The translations under genes and the position numbers were made by a program. A model generated the notes under the pieces. The model did not search any database. It was not told where the DNA came from and was given only the letters and a program-made list of their open reading frames with translations. Positions 18,759 through 27,622 of a DNA stretch of 64,000 nt are shown piece after piece; position 1 is the first letter of the stretch, and each line of letters begins with the position of its first letter. Origin of the DNA: Bernardetia sp. MNP-M8 (GTDB lineage Bacteria; Bacteroidota; Bacteroidia; Cytophagales; Bernardetiaceae); contig NZ_CP147012.1 in NCBI RefSeq assembly GCF_037126285.1, positions 1,240,001-1,304,000 of the forward strand. The letters run 5' to 3'.

Positions 18759-19220
18759 TTAATAACAATTTTCATTTAATATCAATGGAATATAAAAGTA
18801 GTTTTGTTGCTTATTCTTAAAAATAGTAATGCCTAAAAAATTTCCATTGTGAGAAATCATTAATAACTCTTCTAAATCATTAACATAACGATTATTATTA
18901 ACGTCAATATTTACTCCTACTGGATTGCATAAAAAATTAGCTATAATCTTATCTTTTCTAAGAATACTAAATTTTATCGAATCTATTGTTTCACCAATGT
19001 ATTTAATTGAATGAATATTATTTTTGTTTTTATTAGGATTACAATCTACTCTTAAAACTTTCATTTTAGATATATCCACATTATTGATAAGTAATGTATT
19101 ACATTTTTGAGATTTATAAGAAAATTGAACAAAACATAAAATAATGATTGACAATAACCCTAAACACTTATTTTTCAATATTGAAATGTGTACTATTCTA
19201 ATTAAATTTTTAGATTTCAT
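18759..19220 (-). CDS. Small hypothetical protein with N-terminal hydrophobic segment
   Basis: A 153-residue product I do not recognise. A basic N-terminus is followed by one hydrophobic segment (LLSIIILCFVQFSY, about residues 21-34) that could be an uncleaved anchor or a signal. The rest is Asn/Ile-rich with alternating beta strands (VLRVDCNPNK, SIKFSILRKDKIIANFLC, NFLGITIFKNKQQNYFYIPL). Nothing catalytic is visible. It sits alone between the fbaB terminator and a divergent membrane-protein gene. Its A+T-rich, Asn-rich composition is somewhat unlike the neighbouring housekeeping genes. Confidence 0.5.
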   Translation of the reverse strand: MKSKNLIRIVHISILKNKCLGLLSIIILCFVQFSYKSQKCNTLLINNVDISKMKVLRVDCNPNKNKNNIHSIKYIGETIDSIKFSILRKDKIIANFLCNPVGVNIDVNNNRYVNDLEELLMISHNGNFLGITIFKNKQQNYFYIPLILNENCY

Positions 19221-19362
19221 AATTGATATTATTCTGATTGAGAAATTGGTATTTAATTTTTATAGGGCTTCCCCCAATATTTTATGAAAGTCCTAACTAT
19301 TTCAGTTTGAATAAATTATTGGCTAAATTATAGAATATTTTTTTACTTTAACTTAGTCACTT

Positions 19363-19881
19363 ATGAAATTCTTAGATTCTTTACTTCCGACCAAAGAGGT
19401 AGTTTATCAAACCTCACTTTCTTCTCAAAAGGTAATACAGAGAATAGAAAGTAAAATTAGCGCAAGACCTATCAGAAAATCAATATTTGATGCCATTCCT
19501 CTGAGTTATTATGGAAAAGTCGAAGGAAATACATTTGAGTTAGGAAGGCGTTCAAGAGGCAACAAAGACCGACCACCAAGAGCGCAAGGAGTGATTGAAT
19601 CAAACTCAGATAAAACGATTGTGAGAGCAAACATTAATGCAAATAGAAAACTTAAATCAGGCATGATTTTTATGATAGTACTTATTAATATATCTGCTCT
19701 ACCCCTTTTCTTTGCAGTTCTTGACAATGATTCTGAAAGTTATGAGCTTCTTGGTTTATTTATCTTTATGCCTATTTTTTTTAGCTTTGGCTTTTTGGTA
19801 AATTATTTAATATTGATAAATCGTAATAATAAATTCGCTAAATACATTGCAACACTCATAGATGGAAAAATTATTAAATAA
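19363..19881 (+). CDS. Two-helix membrane protein, unknown function
   Basis: A 172-residue protein. About 95 soluble N-terminal residues (with VVYQTSLSSQKVIQRIESKI and a basic GRRSRGNKDRPPRAQG segment) are followed by two hydrophobic helices near residues 103-125 and 132-155. The soluble part has the look of the small domain found before paired helices in many Bacteroidota membrane proteins. No known family is assigned. It starts 143 bases after the divergent upstream gene and lies 155 bases before pdhA. Confidence 0.55.
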   Translation: MKFLDSLLPTKEVVYQTSLSSQKVIQRIESKISARPIRKSIFDAIPLSYYGKVEGNTFELGRRSRGNKDRPPRAQGVIESNSDKTIVRANINANRKLKSGMIFMIVLINISALPLFFAVLDNDSESYELLGLFIFMPIFFSFGFLVNYLILINRNNKFAKYIATLIDGKIIK

Positions 19882-20036
19882 ATGATTCCACGAATTCAAA
19901 ATTATCGTTTTTCTGAAAAAATTGGTAACTTGCCTTACTATAAAATCTATACTCAATTTCAATTAGATTTTAGCAAAAAATATTCTAAATAGACACAAAA
20001 AAGCACAAACGCCAACTTCTATATAAATTTATAATT

Positions 20037-21122
20037 ATGAGCGACGCAAAAAATACAACCAAAACGACAGCCAAAAAGCCTGTTCGTAAAGCAGCAGCAA
20101 AAAAAACAACTGCTAAAACTCCTGCAAAAAAGCAATCTTCTTTTTCAAAAGAGGTTTATATGAAATGGTACGAAGATATGCAGCTTATGCGTAAATTCGA
20201 AGAAAAAGCAGGACAGCTTTACGGACAGCAAAAAATCAGAGGTTTTTGTCACTTGTATATTGGACAAGAAGCCTGTGTAGCTGGCGCAGTTTCGGCACTT
20301 ACAAAAGATGATAAATGGATAACAGCTTACCGTGACCATGCTCATCCACTTGGTTTGGGAACTTCGCCAAATGCAGTGATGGCAGAGCTTTTTGGTAAAG
20401 AAACTGGTTGCTCAAAAGGAAAAGGTGGTTCGATGCACATGTTTGACAAAGAGGTCAATTTTATGGGTGGACACGGAATTGTTGGAGCGCAAGTTCCACT
20501 CGGTGCAGGAATTGGTTTTGCAGAAATGTACAACGAGACTGGAAACCTTTGTATCTGTTATATGGGTGATGGTGCAGTTCGTCAAGGAGCAATCCATGAA
20601 GCCTTTAATATGGCAATGCTTTGGAAAATTCCTGTCATTTTTGTGATTGAAAACAATGGTTATGCTATGGGAACTTCTGTAAGCAGAACTTCAAATGTAA
20701 TTGATTTATCAACTCTTGGAGAATCGTATGATATGCCTTCTGAAGCTGTTGATGCAATGAGTGTGGAAGCTGTTCACGAAGCGGTTGCAAGAGCTGCTGA
20801 TCGTGCTAGAAGTGGTGAAGGTCCTACTCTTTTGGAGTTCAGAACATATCGTTATAAAGGACACTCTATGTCTGACCCTGCAAAATACCGTACTCGTGAA
20901 GAAGTAAACGAATACCGTAAAAAAGACCCAATAGAGCAAGTAAAAGATGTTATTTTGGAAAAAAAATATGCTTCACAAGAAGATTTAGATAAAATTGATG
21001 CAGACATCAAAGAAAGAGTAGAAGCCTCTGTAAAATTTGCAGAAGAATCTGATTTCCCAGATGCAAAAGAAGCATTTACAGATATTTATAAACAAGAAGA
21101 TTATCCATTTATTATGGATTAA
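20037..21122 (+). CDS. pdhA: Pyruvate dehydrogenase E1 alpha subunit with basic N-terminal extension
   Basis: Thiamine-diphosphate component that decarboxylates pyruvate for acetyl-CoA synthesis. From about residue 38 the protein is a standard E1 alpha: LMRKFEEKAGQLYGQQKIRG, TAYRDHAHPLG, the TPP motif GDGAVRQGAIHEAFNMA ending in IENN, and the phosphorylation-loop-like YRYKGHSMSDPAKYRTREE. In front is a roughly 36-residue Lys/Ala/Thr tail (KKPVRKAAAKKTTAKTPAKK) that resembles bacterial histone-H1-like sequence and is not part of the usual enzyme. No pdhB follows in this window; a nuclease gene comes after a strong hairpin. Confidence 0.93.
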   Translation: MSDAKNTTKTTAKKPVRKAAAKKTTAKTPAKKQSSFSKEVYMKWYEDMQLMRKFEEKAGQLYGQQKIRGFCHLYIGQEACVAGAVSALTKDDKWITAYRDHAHPLGLGTSPNAVMAELFGKETGCSKGKGGSMHMFDKEVNFMGGHGIVGAQVPLGAGIGFAEMYNETGNLCICYMGDGAVRQGAIHEAFNMAMLWKIPVIFVIENNGYAMGTSVSRTSNVIDLSTLGESYDMPSEAVDAMSVEAVHEAVARAADRARSGEGPTLLEFRTYRYKGHSMSDPAKYRTREEVNEYRKKDPIEQVKDVILEKKYASQEDLDKIDADIKERVEASVKFAEESDFPDAKEAFTDIYKQEDYPFIMD

Positions 21123-21130
21123 TTTATTTC

Positions 21131-21166
21131 TAAACCCTAAGGGTCTTCGAAGAGCCTTAGGGTTTA
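21131..21166 (+). terminator. AAACCCTAAGG hairpin after pdhA
   Basis: A perfect 12-bp inverted repeat (TAAACCCTAAGG with its complement at 21155-21166) around a 12-base loop, 8 bases after the pdhA stop. The arm sequence is shared with the hairpin at 23908-23945, so the two form a small repeat family as well as acting as likely terminators. The U-tract is weak here. Confidence 0.7.
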
Positions 21167-21179
21167 AATTCTATTTTTA

Positions 21180-22013
21180 ATGAAGAAAAAAGAGGTCGTA
21201 AAACAGAGTTATCAATCACAGGAATACGATAAAATTTTTAAGGAAAATATCGAAGAATTGATTATCCCTTTTGCTGAAAAGCTATTGAATATCAATCCTA
21301 AGAATTTACGAGAAATTCCGAATGATTTACAAACTACTTTAGAGCGAAAGCCTGATTTTTTGAAAAAGGTGATTGCAGATAAATCACAAAAGGAGAAAAT
21401 AAAAGATTTTATCCTTCATATAGAATTTCAAACTGTTGATGAGAAAGATATGGCTCATCGTATGAATGAATATTATGCTATTCTGTATAGAAAACATAAA
21501 TTAGATGTTCATCAGTATGTCTTTTTCATTGGAACAGGAAAAGCCAAAATGAAACAAATTATTGAAGCTAAAAATTTATCTTTTCGTTTTGAGGTAATTA
21601 ACATGCAGGATTTTAGTTATGAATTATTCCTAAATTCTAATAAACCAGAAGAGGTTATTTTGGCGATTTTGGCAGATTTTGGAAAAACAGATTCAGATAC
21701 TATTATCAAAAATATTCTTCAAAAAATAAAAGACCTTCCAATTGAAAACTCTATTCAAAAAAAGACCGTTATACAGTTAGAAGTTTTATCTAAATTAAGA
21801 AAATTACAATCACAAATAATTGAACAATTGAATGCTATGGCACTAACATATAATATCGAAGAGGATTTGAGGTATAAGCAAGGAGAACTAAAAAGAGCAG
21901 TAGAATCTATTACAGAAATGCTCAAGGATGGATTAGCCTATGAAAAAATAGCAAAGTATGCTAAAGTATCAAAAGAATTTGTAGAAGAAATCGCAAAGCA
22001 AATTAAAAAATAA
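21180..22013 (+). CDS. Rpn/PD-(D/E)XK nuclease family protein (transposase-like)
   Basis: A 277-residue member of the Rpn-like recombination-promoting nuclease / PDDEXK transposase-like family. The candidate active site is RKPDF (Asp, about residue 62) followed by FILHIEFQT (Glu-x-Gln, about residues 81-83), the usual metal-binding layout. The N-terminal YDKIFKENIEELIIPF helix is typical. The C-terminal part is helical and ends with a repeat-like LAYEKIAKYAKVSKEFVEEIAKQ segment as in DUF4351-type relatives. No terminal inverted repeats or target duplication are visible, so it is not flanked as an insertion sequence. It starts 13 bases after a hairpin. Confidence 0.8.
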   Translation: MKKKEVVKQSYQSQEYDKIFKENIEELIIPFAEKLLNINPKNLREIPNDLQTTLERKPDFLKKVIADKSQKEKIKDFILHIEFQTVDEKDMAHRMNEYYAILYRKHKLDVHQYVFFIGTGKAKMKQIIEAKNLSFRFEVINMQDFSYELFLNSNKPEEVILAILADFGKTDSDTIIKNILQKIKDLPIENSIQKKTVIQLEVLSKLRKLQSQIIEQLNAMALTYNIEEDLRYKQGELKRAVESITEMLKDGLAYEKIAKYAKVSKEFVEEIAKQIKK

Positions 22014-22051
22014 TTGTGTTTAGTTAATCAGAAATCATTCATTAAAAAATC

Positions 22052-22882
22052 ATGCAAAAACTCGTTTGGATAGTCGCTTTTTTAGGTCTTTCGCTTGGTC
22101 AAGAGTGGTGGAATCCTGTATATATATTCCAAACCAATAGCGCAAAGAAAAAAGCTACTCAGTTATACGAAGATAAAAACTATAAAGAAGCAGCCTCAGA
22201 ACTTCTTTATATGAATAATATTTGGAAATTAGAAGAACCAATAGTTACTCTTAATTTGGCACATGCTTATTTTGAGCAGCAAGATACGTCTGCCATTTCT
22301 TCAGCTCTGACCTATTATTCACAAGCTGTAAATAGCAAGAATGATAAAGTACGCAGCATTGCAAACCTTCAAGTAGGAATTTTGAAGGCAAAACGTGCAG
22401 GTTCGGAAAAAACTAAACCAAAAGACAAAAAGAAAATTTATGAAGATGCTTTAGTTAATTTTAAAAATGCTCTTCGTGCTGATGAGTATAATGAAGAAGC
22501 TCGTTTTGATTATGAACTCTTGAAACGTCTTTTAGAAATTGAAATGCAAAAACAAGAGCAAGAGCAAAAGGATAAAAGTGAAGACCAAAAAGAAGAACAA
22601 GAACAGCAAGAACAAGACGAACAAAAAAGTGAGGAAGACCAAAATCAGGATGAGCAAGACGGACAAGAAAACAAAGAGCAAGACCAAAGTAAAGAAGAAA
22701 AAGATGCTCAAAAACAAGCTCAACAACAAAAGTCTGCTGCCGATAAACTGAAAGATATGGATATTTCACAAGAAAAAGCTGAACAGATTTTGGATGCTAT
22801 GAAGCAAAATGAAGCACAATATTTACAACAACAACAACGCAAAGGCAAGAAACCACGTAAAACAGGAAAGCCAGACTGGTAA
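22052..22882 (+). CDS. batC: BatC-like TPR protein
   Basis: A 276-residue protein that resembles the TPR component of the Bacteroidota Bat (aerotolerance) system. A short hydrophobic N-terminus (residues 1-20) is followed by TPR-like helices (ATQLYEDKNYKEAASELLYM and TYYSQAVNSKNDKVRSIANL). A long Gln/Glu/Lys/Asp low-complexity segment at about 168-228 follows, then a conserved-looking end (QILDAMKQNEAQYLQQQ) before a basic tail. The closing ILDAM.QNE.QYLQQ signature is what suggests BatC. The other bat genes (batA, batB, moxR) are not in the window, so it is separated from them. Confidence 0.7.
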   Translation: MQKLVWIVAFLGLSLGQEWWNPVYIFQTNSAKKKATQLYEDKNYKEAASELLYMNNIWKLEEPIVTLNLAHAYFEQQDTSAISSALTYYSQAVNSKNDKVRSIANLQVGILKAKRAGSEKTKPKDKKKIYEDALVNFKNALRADEYNEEARFDYELLKRLLEIEMQKQEQEQKDKSEDQKEEQEQQEQDEQKSEEDQNQDEQDGQENKEQDQSKEEKDAQKQAQQQKSAADKLKDMDISQEKAEQILDAMKQNEAQYLQQQQRKGKKPRKTGKPDW

Positions 22883-23009
22883 AGATTAATTGTCGTTGGT
22901 GAAACATCAATAATGGCAGAAATCGAATACCCAAAAACGGTAAGATGTCTATCATAAAAATAAAAATATAGCCGTTGCTTGTGAGGACACAAGCAACATA
23001 ATACATACC

Positions 23010-23894
23010 ATGCAATACAAAGATTATTATAAAATTCTTGGTCTTCGAAAAAATGCAAGTGCCGAAGAAATAAAAAAAAAATATAGAGAACTTGCTAAAA
23101 AATATCATCCTGATCGTAATCCAAATGATATTTTGGCTGAAAAAAGATTTAAAGATCTCAATGAAGCTCATGATATTTTGAGTGACCCAACAAAAAGGGC
23201 GCAATATGATTTGATGGGCAAAAATTGGGGAAGCTATAGCAAATTTGCTGATAAAGCAAAAAGTGCATACCAAAAAACACAAGAAAAAGACTTTGAGTTT
23301 AAAGACCTTTTCACAAGAGAGCGCATGAGTGAAGCTTTCAAAAATGTGGTTGATTTGGGAAGAGAAACTATCTTTAAAAACGAAAAAGAGACAACAGGAA
23401 TAAAAAGAAAACCCAAAGAAAAAGAAATCAAAACAAGTATTTCTTTAGAGGAAGCATACGCAGGAACTACACGAGTAATTACAGTAAATAAAAATCGTAT
23501 TCGCTTAAAACTAAAAGAAGGAATTGCTGATGGTCAGAAACTAAAACTAGGAGCAAAGGGGGAAAAAGATGAAGATATTGTAGTAGTTGTTGAGATAGAT
23601 GAAAATAAAGATTTTACAAGAGAAGAAAACGATTTGCACACAACAGCAAAAGTTTCTTTGTATGAGGCTATGTTGGGAGGAAAGATTTCTGTTCCGACAA
23701 TGAAAGGCAAAATCTTATTTCCTATTGCTGCCGAAACTGCTAACGGAAAAGTATTTCGTATTAAAGGAAAAGGGATGCCAGTTTATAACCAAGCTGGTCA
23801 GTTTGGCGATTTATATATCAAAATTGAAGTTGAGCTTCCTCAAAATTTATCTCCAAGAGAGAAAGAGCTTTTCCAAGAATTATCAAAATTATAA
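23010..23894 (+). CDS. DnaJ-domain co-chaperone (CbpA-like)
   Basis: A J-domain protein that stimulates DnaK ATPase. The J domain occupies residues 1-65 with the HPD motif in KYHPDRNPND. There is no Gly/Phe-rich zinc-finger region; instead a linker (about 66-140) leads to a single substrate-binding beta-sandwich region (TSISLEEAYAGTTRVITV ... RIKGKGMPVYNQAGQFGDLYI), as in CbpA-type proteins. The length of 294 fits. It is preceded by a 127-base gap after the BatC-like gene and ended by a 14-bp hairpin. Confidence 0.9.
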   Translation: MQYKDYYKILGLRKNASAEEIKKKYRELAKKYHPDRNPNDILAEKRFKDLNEAHDILSDPTKRAQYDLMGKNWGSYSKFADKAKSAYQKTQEKDFEFKDLFTRERMSEAFKNVVDLGRETIFKNEKETTGIKRKPKEKEIKTSISLEEAYAGTTRVITVNKNRIRLKLKEGIADGQKLKLGAKGEKDEDIVVVVEIDENKDFTREENDLHTTAKVSLYEAMLGGKISVPTMKGKILFPIAAETANGKVFRIKGKGMPVYNQAGQFGDLYIKIEVELPQNLSPREKELFQELSKL

Positions 23895-23907
23895 TATTAT
23901 TTATTTT

Positions 23908-23945
23908 TAAACCCTAAGGATCTCTTCAAAAATCCTTAGGGTTTA
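23908..23945 (+). terminator. AAACCCTAAGG hairpin after the DnaJ gene
   Basis: A perfect 14-bp inverted repeat (TAAACCCTAAGGAT with its complement at 23932-23945), a 10-base loop, 13 bases after the stop. The first 12 bases of the arm are identical to those of the hairpin behind pdhA. Confidence 0.75.
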
Positions 23946-23963
23946 TTATGTTAATACAGAAAG

Positions 23964-25268
23964 ATGTCCAAAAATTCCAATTCAACCAACTCATTAGGCG
24001 ATTTATTAAGTGATTTACAACGTAATCAATTAGGCGCAAAAAAAAATTCTCCAAAAATTCCCAATCCAATTTATATTAAATCCTTCGAAGAGCTGGAAAA
24101 AGTGGCTTCAAAGTGGAAAAAATGTCCTCAAATTGCCATTGACACCGAATTTGATGATAATAATAATTATTATGGCAGGCATTTGTGCTTAGTTCAGATT
24201 TATGACAAAGACAAAATTTATTTGATTGATACTGTCAAATTAGAAGGAAATATTCAGCCTTTACTTTCTGTTTTAGAAAATCCGAATGTTGAAAAGTTGT
24301 TTCATAGCTCTTCTTCCGATTTGATTGTGATAGGAGATGTCTATAATTGTTCTATCAAAAACATTCAGGATACAGCTCTTATGTATCGTTTTTTACTCAA
24401 GTCTAGCAACGATATTGGGCTTCAAAGTCTTGTAGAAGAAAAATTAGGTATTGAATTAGAAAAACAAGAACAGGTTTCAGATTGGGCAAAACGTCCTCTT
24501 TCAAAGTCACAACTTATTTATGCAGCTACTGATGTAGTTTATTTGTTCGAACTCTTTGAAATTCTAAAAAAAGAACTTCAAGAATTAGACAGATGGAAAT
24601 GGTACGATGAAGAGAGAGAGAAATTAGAAGAAATTGGAACAGAAAACTCCGACAAAAGTGTAGATAATGGAAATAATTTGGAAGATAAAAATACTGCTAC
24701 AGCTCTAAAAGCAGCCATTAAATACAAATTTCCAGAAGAAAATACTGTTCGCTTCGCTATGTATTGGAATCTTAGAGATGCAATAGCAAAAAATGTAAAT
24801 CGTCCTCATTACAGAGTGATTTCAAATAATCGTTTGGCAGAACTTGTCGTAAAGCCTCCTCAAAAACTAGAAGAGTGGGAAACTCTGCGTGGTTCTTCTC
24901 ATCATTTCAAGAAACGTGCAGACGAGTTTTTTGAGCTTTCAAAAATAGATTTATCAGATAGAAAAAATCGTTTTTTTAGAGAATTAGACAAACGAGCAGA
25001 AGAAAAAGAAGAGTATTATCAAGAGAAAAAACAGCATCAGAGAATACTTCATCAACGAGAAATTATATTTACTAATCTGCGTGATGCACTTACAGACTAT
25101 AAAGGATTAAATGTTCAGTCGCTTATTCTATCTAACAAAAACAAAAATGATGTTCTTTGGCATGGGATAGAAATTGTTGCCAATACTTGGAAAATGGAAG
25201 TTTTACAAGAAATTGCGAAAGAAAAGGAATGGAATATTGATGTTTTGAAAGGAAGTTTGAAAAAATAA
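23964..25268 (+). CDS. rnd: Ribonuclease D (DEDD exonuclease with HRDC-like C-terminus)
   Basis: A 3'-5' exoribonuclease for tRNA and small-RNA maturation. The DEDDy residues are visible: AIDTEFDD (Asp and Glu), NIQDTALMYRFL (Asp) and YAATDVVYLFEL (Tyr and Asp). The central part around residues 240-310 (FPEENTVRFAMYWNLRDAIA ... NRLAELVVKPPQ) matches an HRDC-like helical domain. The remaining C-terminal 120 residues are charged helices. At 434 residues it is slightly longer than E. coli RNase D. It converges on a methyltransferase gene 17 bases away. Confidence 0.9.
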   Translation: MSKNSNSTNSLGDLLSDLQRNQLGAKKNSPKIPNPIYIKSFEELEKVASKWKKCPQIAIDTEFDDNNNYYGRHLCLVQIYDKDKIYLIDTVKLEGNIQPLLSVLENPNVEKLFHSSSSDLIVIGDVYNCSIKNIQDTALMYRFLLKSSNDIGLQSLVEEKLGIELEKQEQVSDWAKRPLSKSQLIYAATDVVYLFELFEILKKELQELDRWKWYDEEREKLEEIGTENSDKSVDNGNNLEDKNTATALKAAIKYKFPEENTVRFAMYWNLRDAIAKNVNRPHYRVISNNRLAELVVKPPQKLEEWETLRGSSHHFKKRADEFFELSKIDLSDRKNRFFRELDKRAEEKEEYYQEKKQHQRILHQREIIFTNLRDALTDYKGLNVQSLILSNKNKNDVLWHGIEIVANTWKMEVLQEIAKEKEWNIDVLKGSLKK

Positions 25269-25284
25269 TTTTTGAATGATATTC

Positions 25285-26076
25285 TTAATCTCTATATTTT
25301 TTCTTTTCTACAAAAAATAATAAAGAAACTCCGAAGGAAAATGAAATATTCTTTTGGAGTATTTTTTTTTCTATTCTAAAAACTCCTTTTAAGATGGAAT
25401 CTAAAAAATGATTTGATTTATAAATTTCAAAATCAGAACCTGAGCCTTTTCGTATAAATTGCTTCGGAATCAGAAAGTTTAGTTTTCTGAAAAGCCAAAT
25501 AGGAATAAATAAAAAAGAATTAAAATACGTTTTTCTAAGAATCTTGAAAGAAGAATTATTATCTATATTTTCACTTTGCAAATCAAATAAATTTAAAACC
25601 TCATTCATTTTATATCTTTTAAAATGCTGATTTACTTCATCGTGATGACTCCACAGGCTTTGAAAAGCAGGAACTGTAATACAAATTTTTCCATTTTCTT
25701 TACAAACTCTATTCATTTCTGAAATTGCTCTTTTATCATCTTTTACGTGTTCGACAACATCAAAAGCACAAACCCAATCAAAACTATTCTCTTCGAAGGG
25801 CAATTCTAAAATAGAACCTTCAATGACTTCTATATTTAATTTTTGTCGTACAAATTCAGCACAAATAGCATCATATTCTACTGAAGTTACTTCTCCAAAT
25901 TGAGAAAGCATTTCGGAAGTTTTCCCTGTTGCTATTCCTATATTTAAGATTTTTAGCTTTTGATTATTTGATAGAATTAGTTTTTGAAGCTCTTGTTTCA
26001 AGATTTCTAAACGCACCACAAACCACCAATGATTTCGTTCTAAGTGATAATAATTTTTATAATAATCTTGATTCAA
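25285..26076 (-). CDS. Class I SAM-dependent methyltransferase
   Basis: A 263-residue Rossmann-fold methyltransferase. The SAM-binding strand LKILNIGIATGKTSEMLSQFG is at about residues 42-62 (Gly-rich loop slightly unusual), with the acidic end of strand 2 in VTSVEYDAI, then FDWVCAFDVVEHVKDDKRA (motif near residue 110) and CITVPAF. The YYHLERNHWWFVVRLEIL N-terminus is typical of a Bacteroidota group often found near polysaccharide and lipid genes. A hydrophobic FLFIPIWLFRKLNFLI segment toward the end could contact the membrane. The acceptor is unknown. Confidence 0.85.
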   Translation of the reverse strand: MNQDYYKNYYHLERNHWWFVVRLEILKQELQKLILSNNQKLKILNIGIATGKTSEMLSQFGEVTSVEYDAICAEFVRQKLNIEVIEGSILELPFEENSFDWVCAFDVVEHVKDDKRAISEMNRVCKENGKICITVPAFQSLWSHHDEVNQHFKRYKMNEVLNLFDLQSENIDNNSSFKILRKTYFNSFLFIPIWLFRKLNFLIPKQFIRKGSGSDFEIYKSNHFLDSILKGVFRIEKKILQKNISFSFGVSLLFFVEKKKYRD

Positions 26077-26167
26077 AATACTGTAACTGATTAGCGAGTG
26101 ATTTGTATGATATTTATGATGAAAGGCAGGATGATGAAAGTAGGTAAAGCAAATACGAAATACTTTT

Positions 26168-26258
26168 TAACCATAGAGGTTGAAGAGTTTAGAGAGAATG
26201 AAAATACAAAATACCCTTTTAAACACAGAGTTTTAGAGAACACAGAGAATGAAAATAC
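26168..26258. repeat. Two imperfect direct repeats of the ACAGAG type
   Basis: Two units of about 40 bases (26168-26207 and 26219-26258) share AAC-CA-AGAG...AGAGAATGAAAATACA. They resemble degraded copies of the widespread ACCACAGAG...CACAGAG intergenic repeats. They lie between the methyltransferase start and the menB end. Confidence 0.5.
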
Positions 26259-26331
26259 AGATTCCATAAAATTATAAAATCTGTATTTTGCCTTTACTTC
26301 TGACTTCTAAAATCTAACTTCTAACTTTATT

Positions 26332-27204
26332 TTAAGGAATCCATTTGATGTCTTTAAAATCTGGTTTTCTTTTCTCCAAAAAGGCATTTCTTCCTTCTTT
26401 TGCTTCGTCGGTCATATAGGCTAAGCGAGTTGCTTCTCCTGCAAATACTTGTTGTCCGACCATTCCGTCGTCAGTTAAATTGAAGGCAAATTTGAGCATT
26501 TTGATAGACGTAGGTGATTTCTCCAAAATTTCTTGCGCCCACTCATACGCTGTGTCTTCCAATTCTTCGTGAGGAATAACAGCATTTACCATTCCCATAT
26601 CGCAGGCTTCTTGTGCCGAATAATTACGACCCAAAAAGAAAATTTCTCTTGCTCTTTTTTGTCCGACCATTTTAGCCAAATACGCAGAACCATAACCACC
26701 GTCAAAACTGGTTACATCAGCATCAGTTTGTTTGAAAATAGCGTGTTCTTTACTCGCCAAAGTCAAATCACAAACAACATGCAAACTATGTCCACCACCA
26801 ACAGCCCAACCATTCACAACAGCAATAACAGCCTTTGGCATAAAACGCATAAGACGCTGAACTTCCAAAATATTAAGTCTTGGCATTCCATCTTCGCCTA
26901 CATAGCCTTGATGTCCTCGTGTACGCTGGTCGCCACCACTACAAAATGAATAAACTCCATCTTTTGGTGAAGGACCTTCTGAAGAAAGCAAAACTACTCC
27001 GATAGAAGTATCTTCTCTAGCATCTAAAAAAGCTCTGTATAATTCGGTTACTGTTTGTGGACGAAAGGCATTTCTGACTTCTGGACGGTTGAAGGCAATA
27101 CGAGCCACTCCGTTTGATTTTTTGTAGGTAATATCTTCAAATTTGATAGTATTTGATTCAGTACCTAATTCCTCAATGACTTTCCAGTCTGCTTTTTGAT
27201 TCAT
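26332..27204 (-). CDS. menB: 1,4-dihydroxy-2-naphthoyl-CoA synthase
   Basis: Crotonase-fold enzyme that cyclises o-succinylbenzoyl-CoA in menaquinone synthesis. Diagnostic segments are FCSGGDQRTRGHQGYVG, LEVQRLMRFMPKAVIAVVNG, WAVGGGHSLHVVCDLTLAS and the C-terminal FLEKRKPDFKDIKWIP. In the MenB group a bicarbonate replaces a catalytic acid, consistent with the WAVGGGHSLH loop here. I place the start at 27204 (MNQKADWKVIEEL, 290 residues); the frame extends 12 residues further up to 27240, but the extension MKVLKTHFKNKN is not family-like. No other men genes are adjacent. Confidence 0.94.
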   Translation of the reverse strand: MNQKADWKVIEELGTESNTIKFEDITYKKSNGVARIAFNRPEVRNAFRPQTVTELYRAFLDAREDTSIGVVLLSSEGPSPKDGVYSFCSGGDQRTRGHQGYVGEDGMPRLNILEVQRLMRFMPKAVIAVVNGWAVGGGHSLHVVCDLTLASKEHAIFKQTDADVTSFDGGYGSAYLAKMVGQKRAREIFFLGRNYSAQEACDMGMVNAVIPHEELEDTAYEWAQEILEKSPTSIKMLKFAFNLTDDGMVGQQVFAGEATRLAYMTDEAKEGRNAFLEKRKPDFKDIKWIP

Positions 27205-27289
27205 ATTTTTGTTTTTAAAGTGAGTTTTTAATACCTTCAATAAATAATTTATCTAAAAAGTATCTCTATATAGTGTTAATAATAAGATT

Positions 27290-27622
27290 ATGCGAACTAT
27301 TGTTTTTAAATCGAATGAGGAACAAGATATAAAATTATTGATAGCTTTGGCAAATCGATTAGGTATTTTATATCAAGAAATAGAAGAAGAAAATTCTGAA
27401 AAAGAAGAATTTATTGATTCTGATACTTCTTTGTTGTATGAAAGTTTAGAATTAGATGATTCTTCCATGATTATGAGCTATGATGAATATGAAAAAGCAG
27501 ATAAAAGTATAGAAATTTCAGAACAAAAAACAGATAGAGAATTAGCTAAAACTTCTTTTGGTGCTTTGGAAGATGATGATGAACAAACAATAGAAGAACT
27601 TTTAAATATGCTTACTCCATGA
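27290..27622 (+). CDS. Probable antitoxin of a PIN-domain pair
   Basis: A 110-residue acidic protein whose last codons overlap the PIN toxin start by four bases (ATGA). It begins MRTIVFKSNEEQDIKLLIAL, a strand plus helix, and continues with Glu/Asp-rich segments. Compact antitoxins paired with PIN toxins often have this form: a short N-terminal element and an acidic tail that could cover the toxin site. No ribbon-helix-helix, AbrB or HTH motif is obvious, which is atypical for VapB. The family was not recognised; function is inferred from position. Confidence 0.65.
   Translation: MRTIVFKSNEEQDIKLLIALANRLGILYQEIEEENSEKEEFIDSDTSLLYESLELDDSSMIMSYDEYEKADKSIEISEQKTDRELAKTSFGALEDDDEQTIEELLNMLTP

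Noticed and set aside
21180-22013. Rpn-type gene as part of an insertion sequence
   Set aside because: No terminal inverted repeats or target duplications were found around it, and the flanking hairpin is a terminator shared with another locus.
22461-22769. Antisense open frames opposite the BatC-like gene
   Set aside because: They arise from the Gln/Glu-rich low-complexity codons on the sense strand, which read as Leu/Phe-rich on the other strand.
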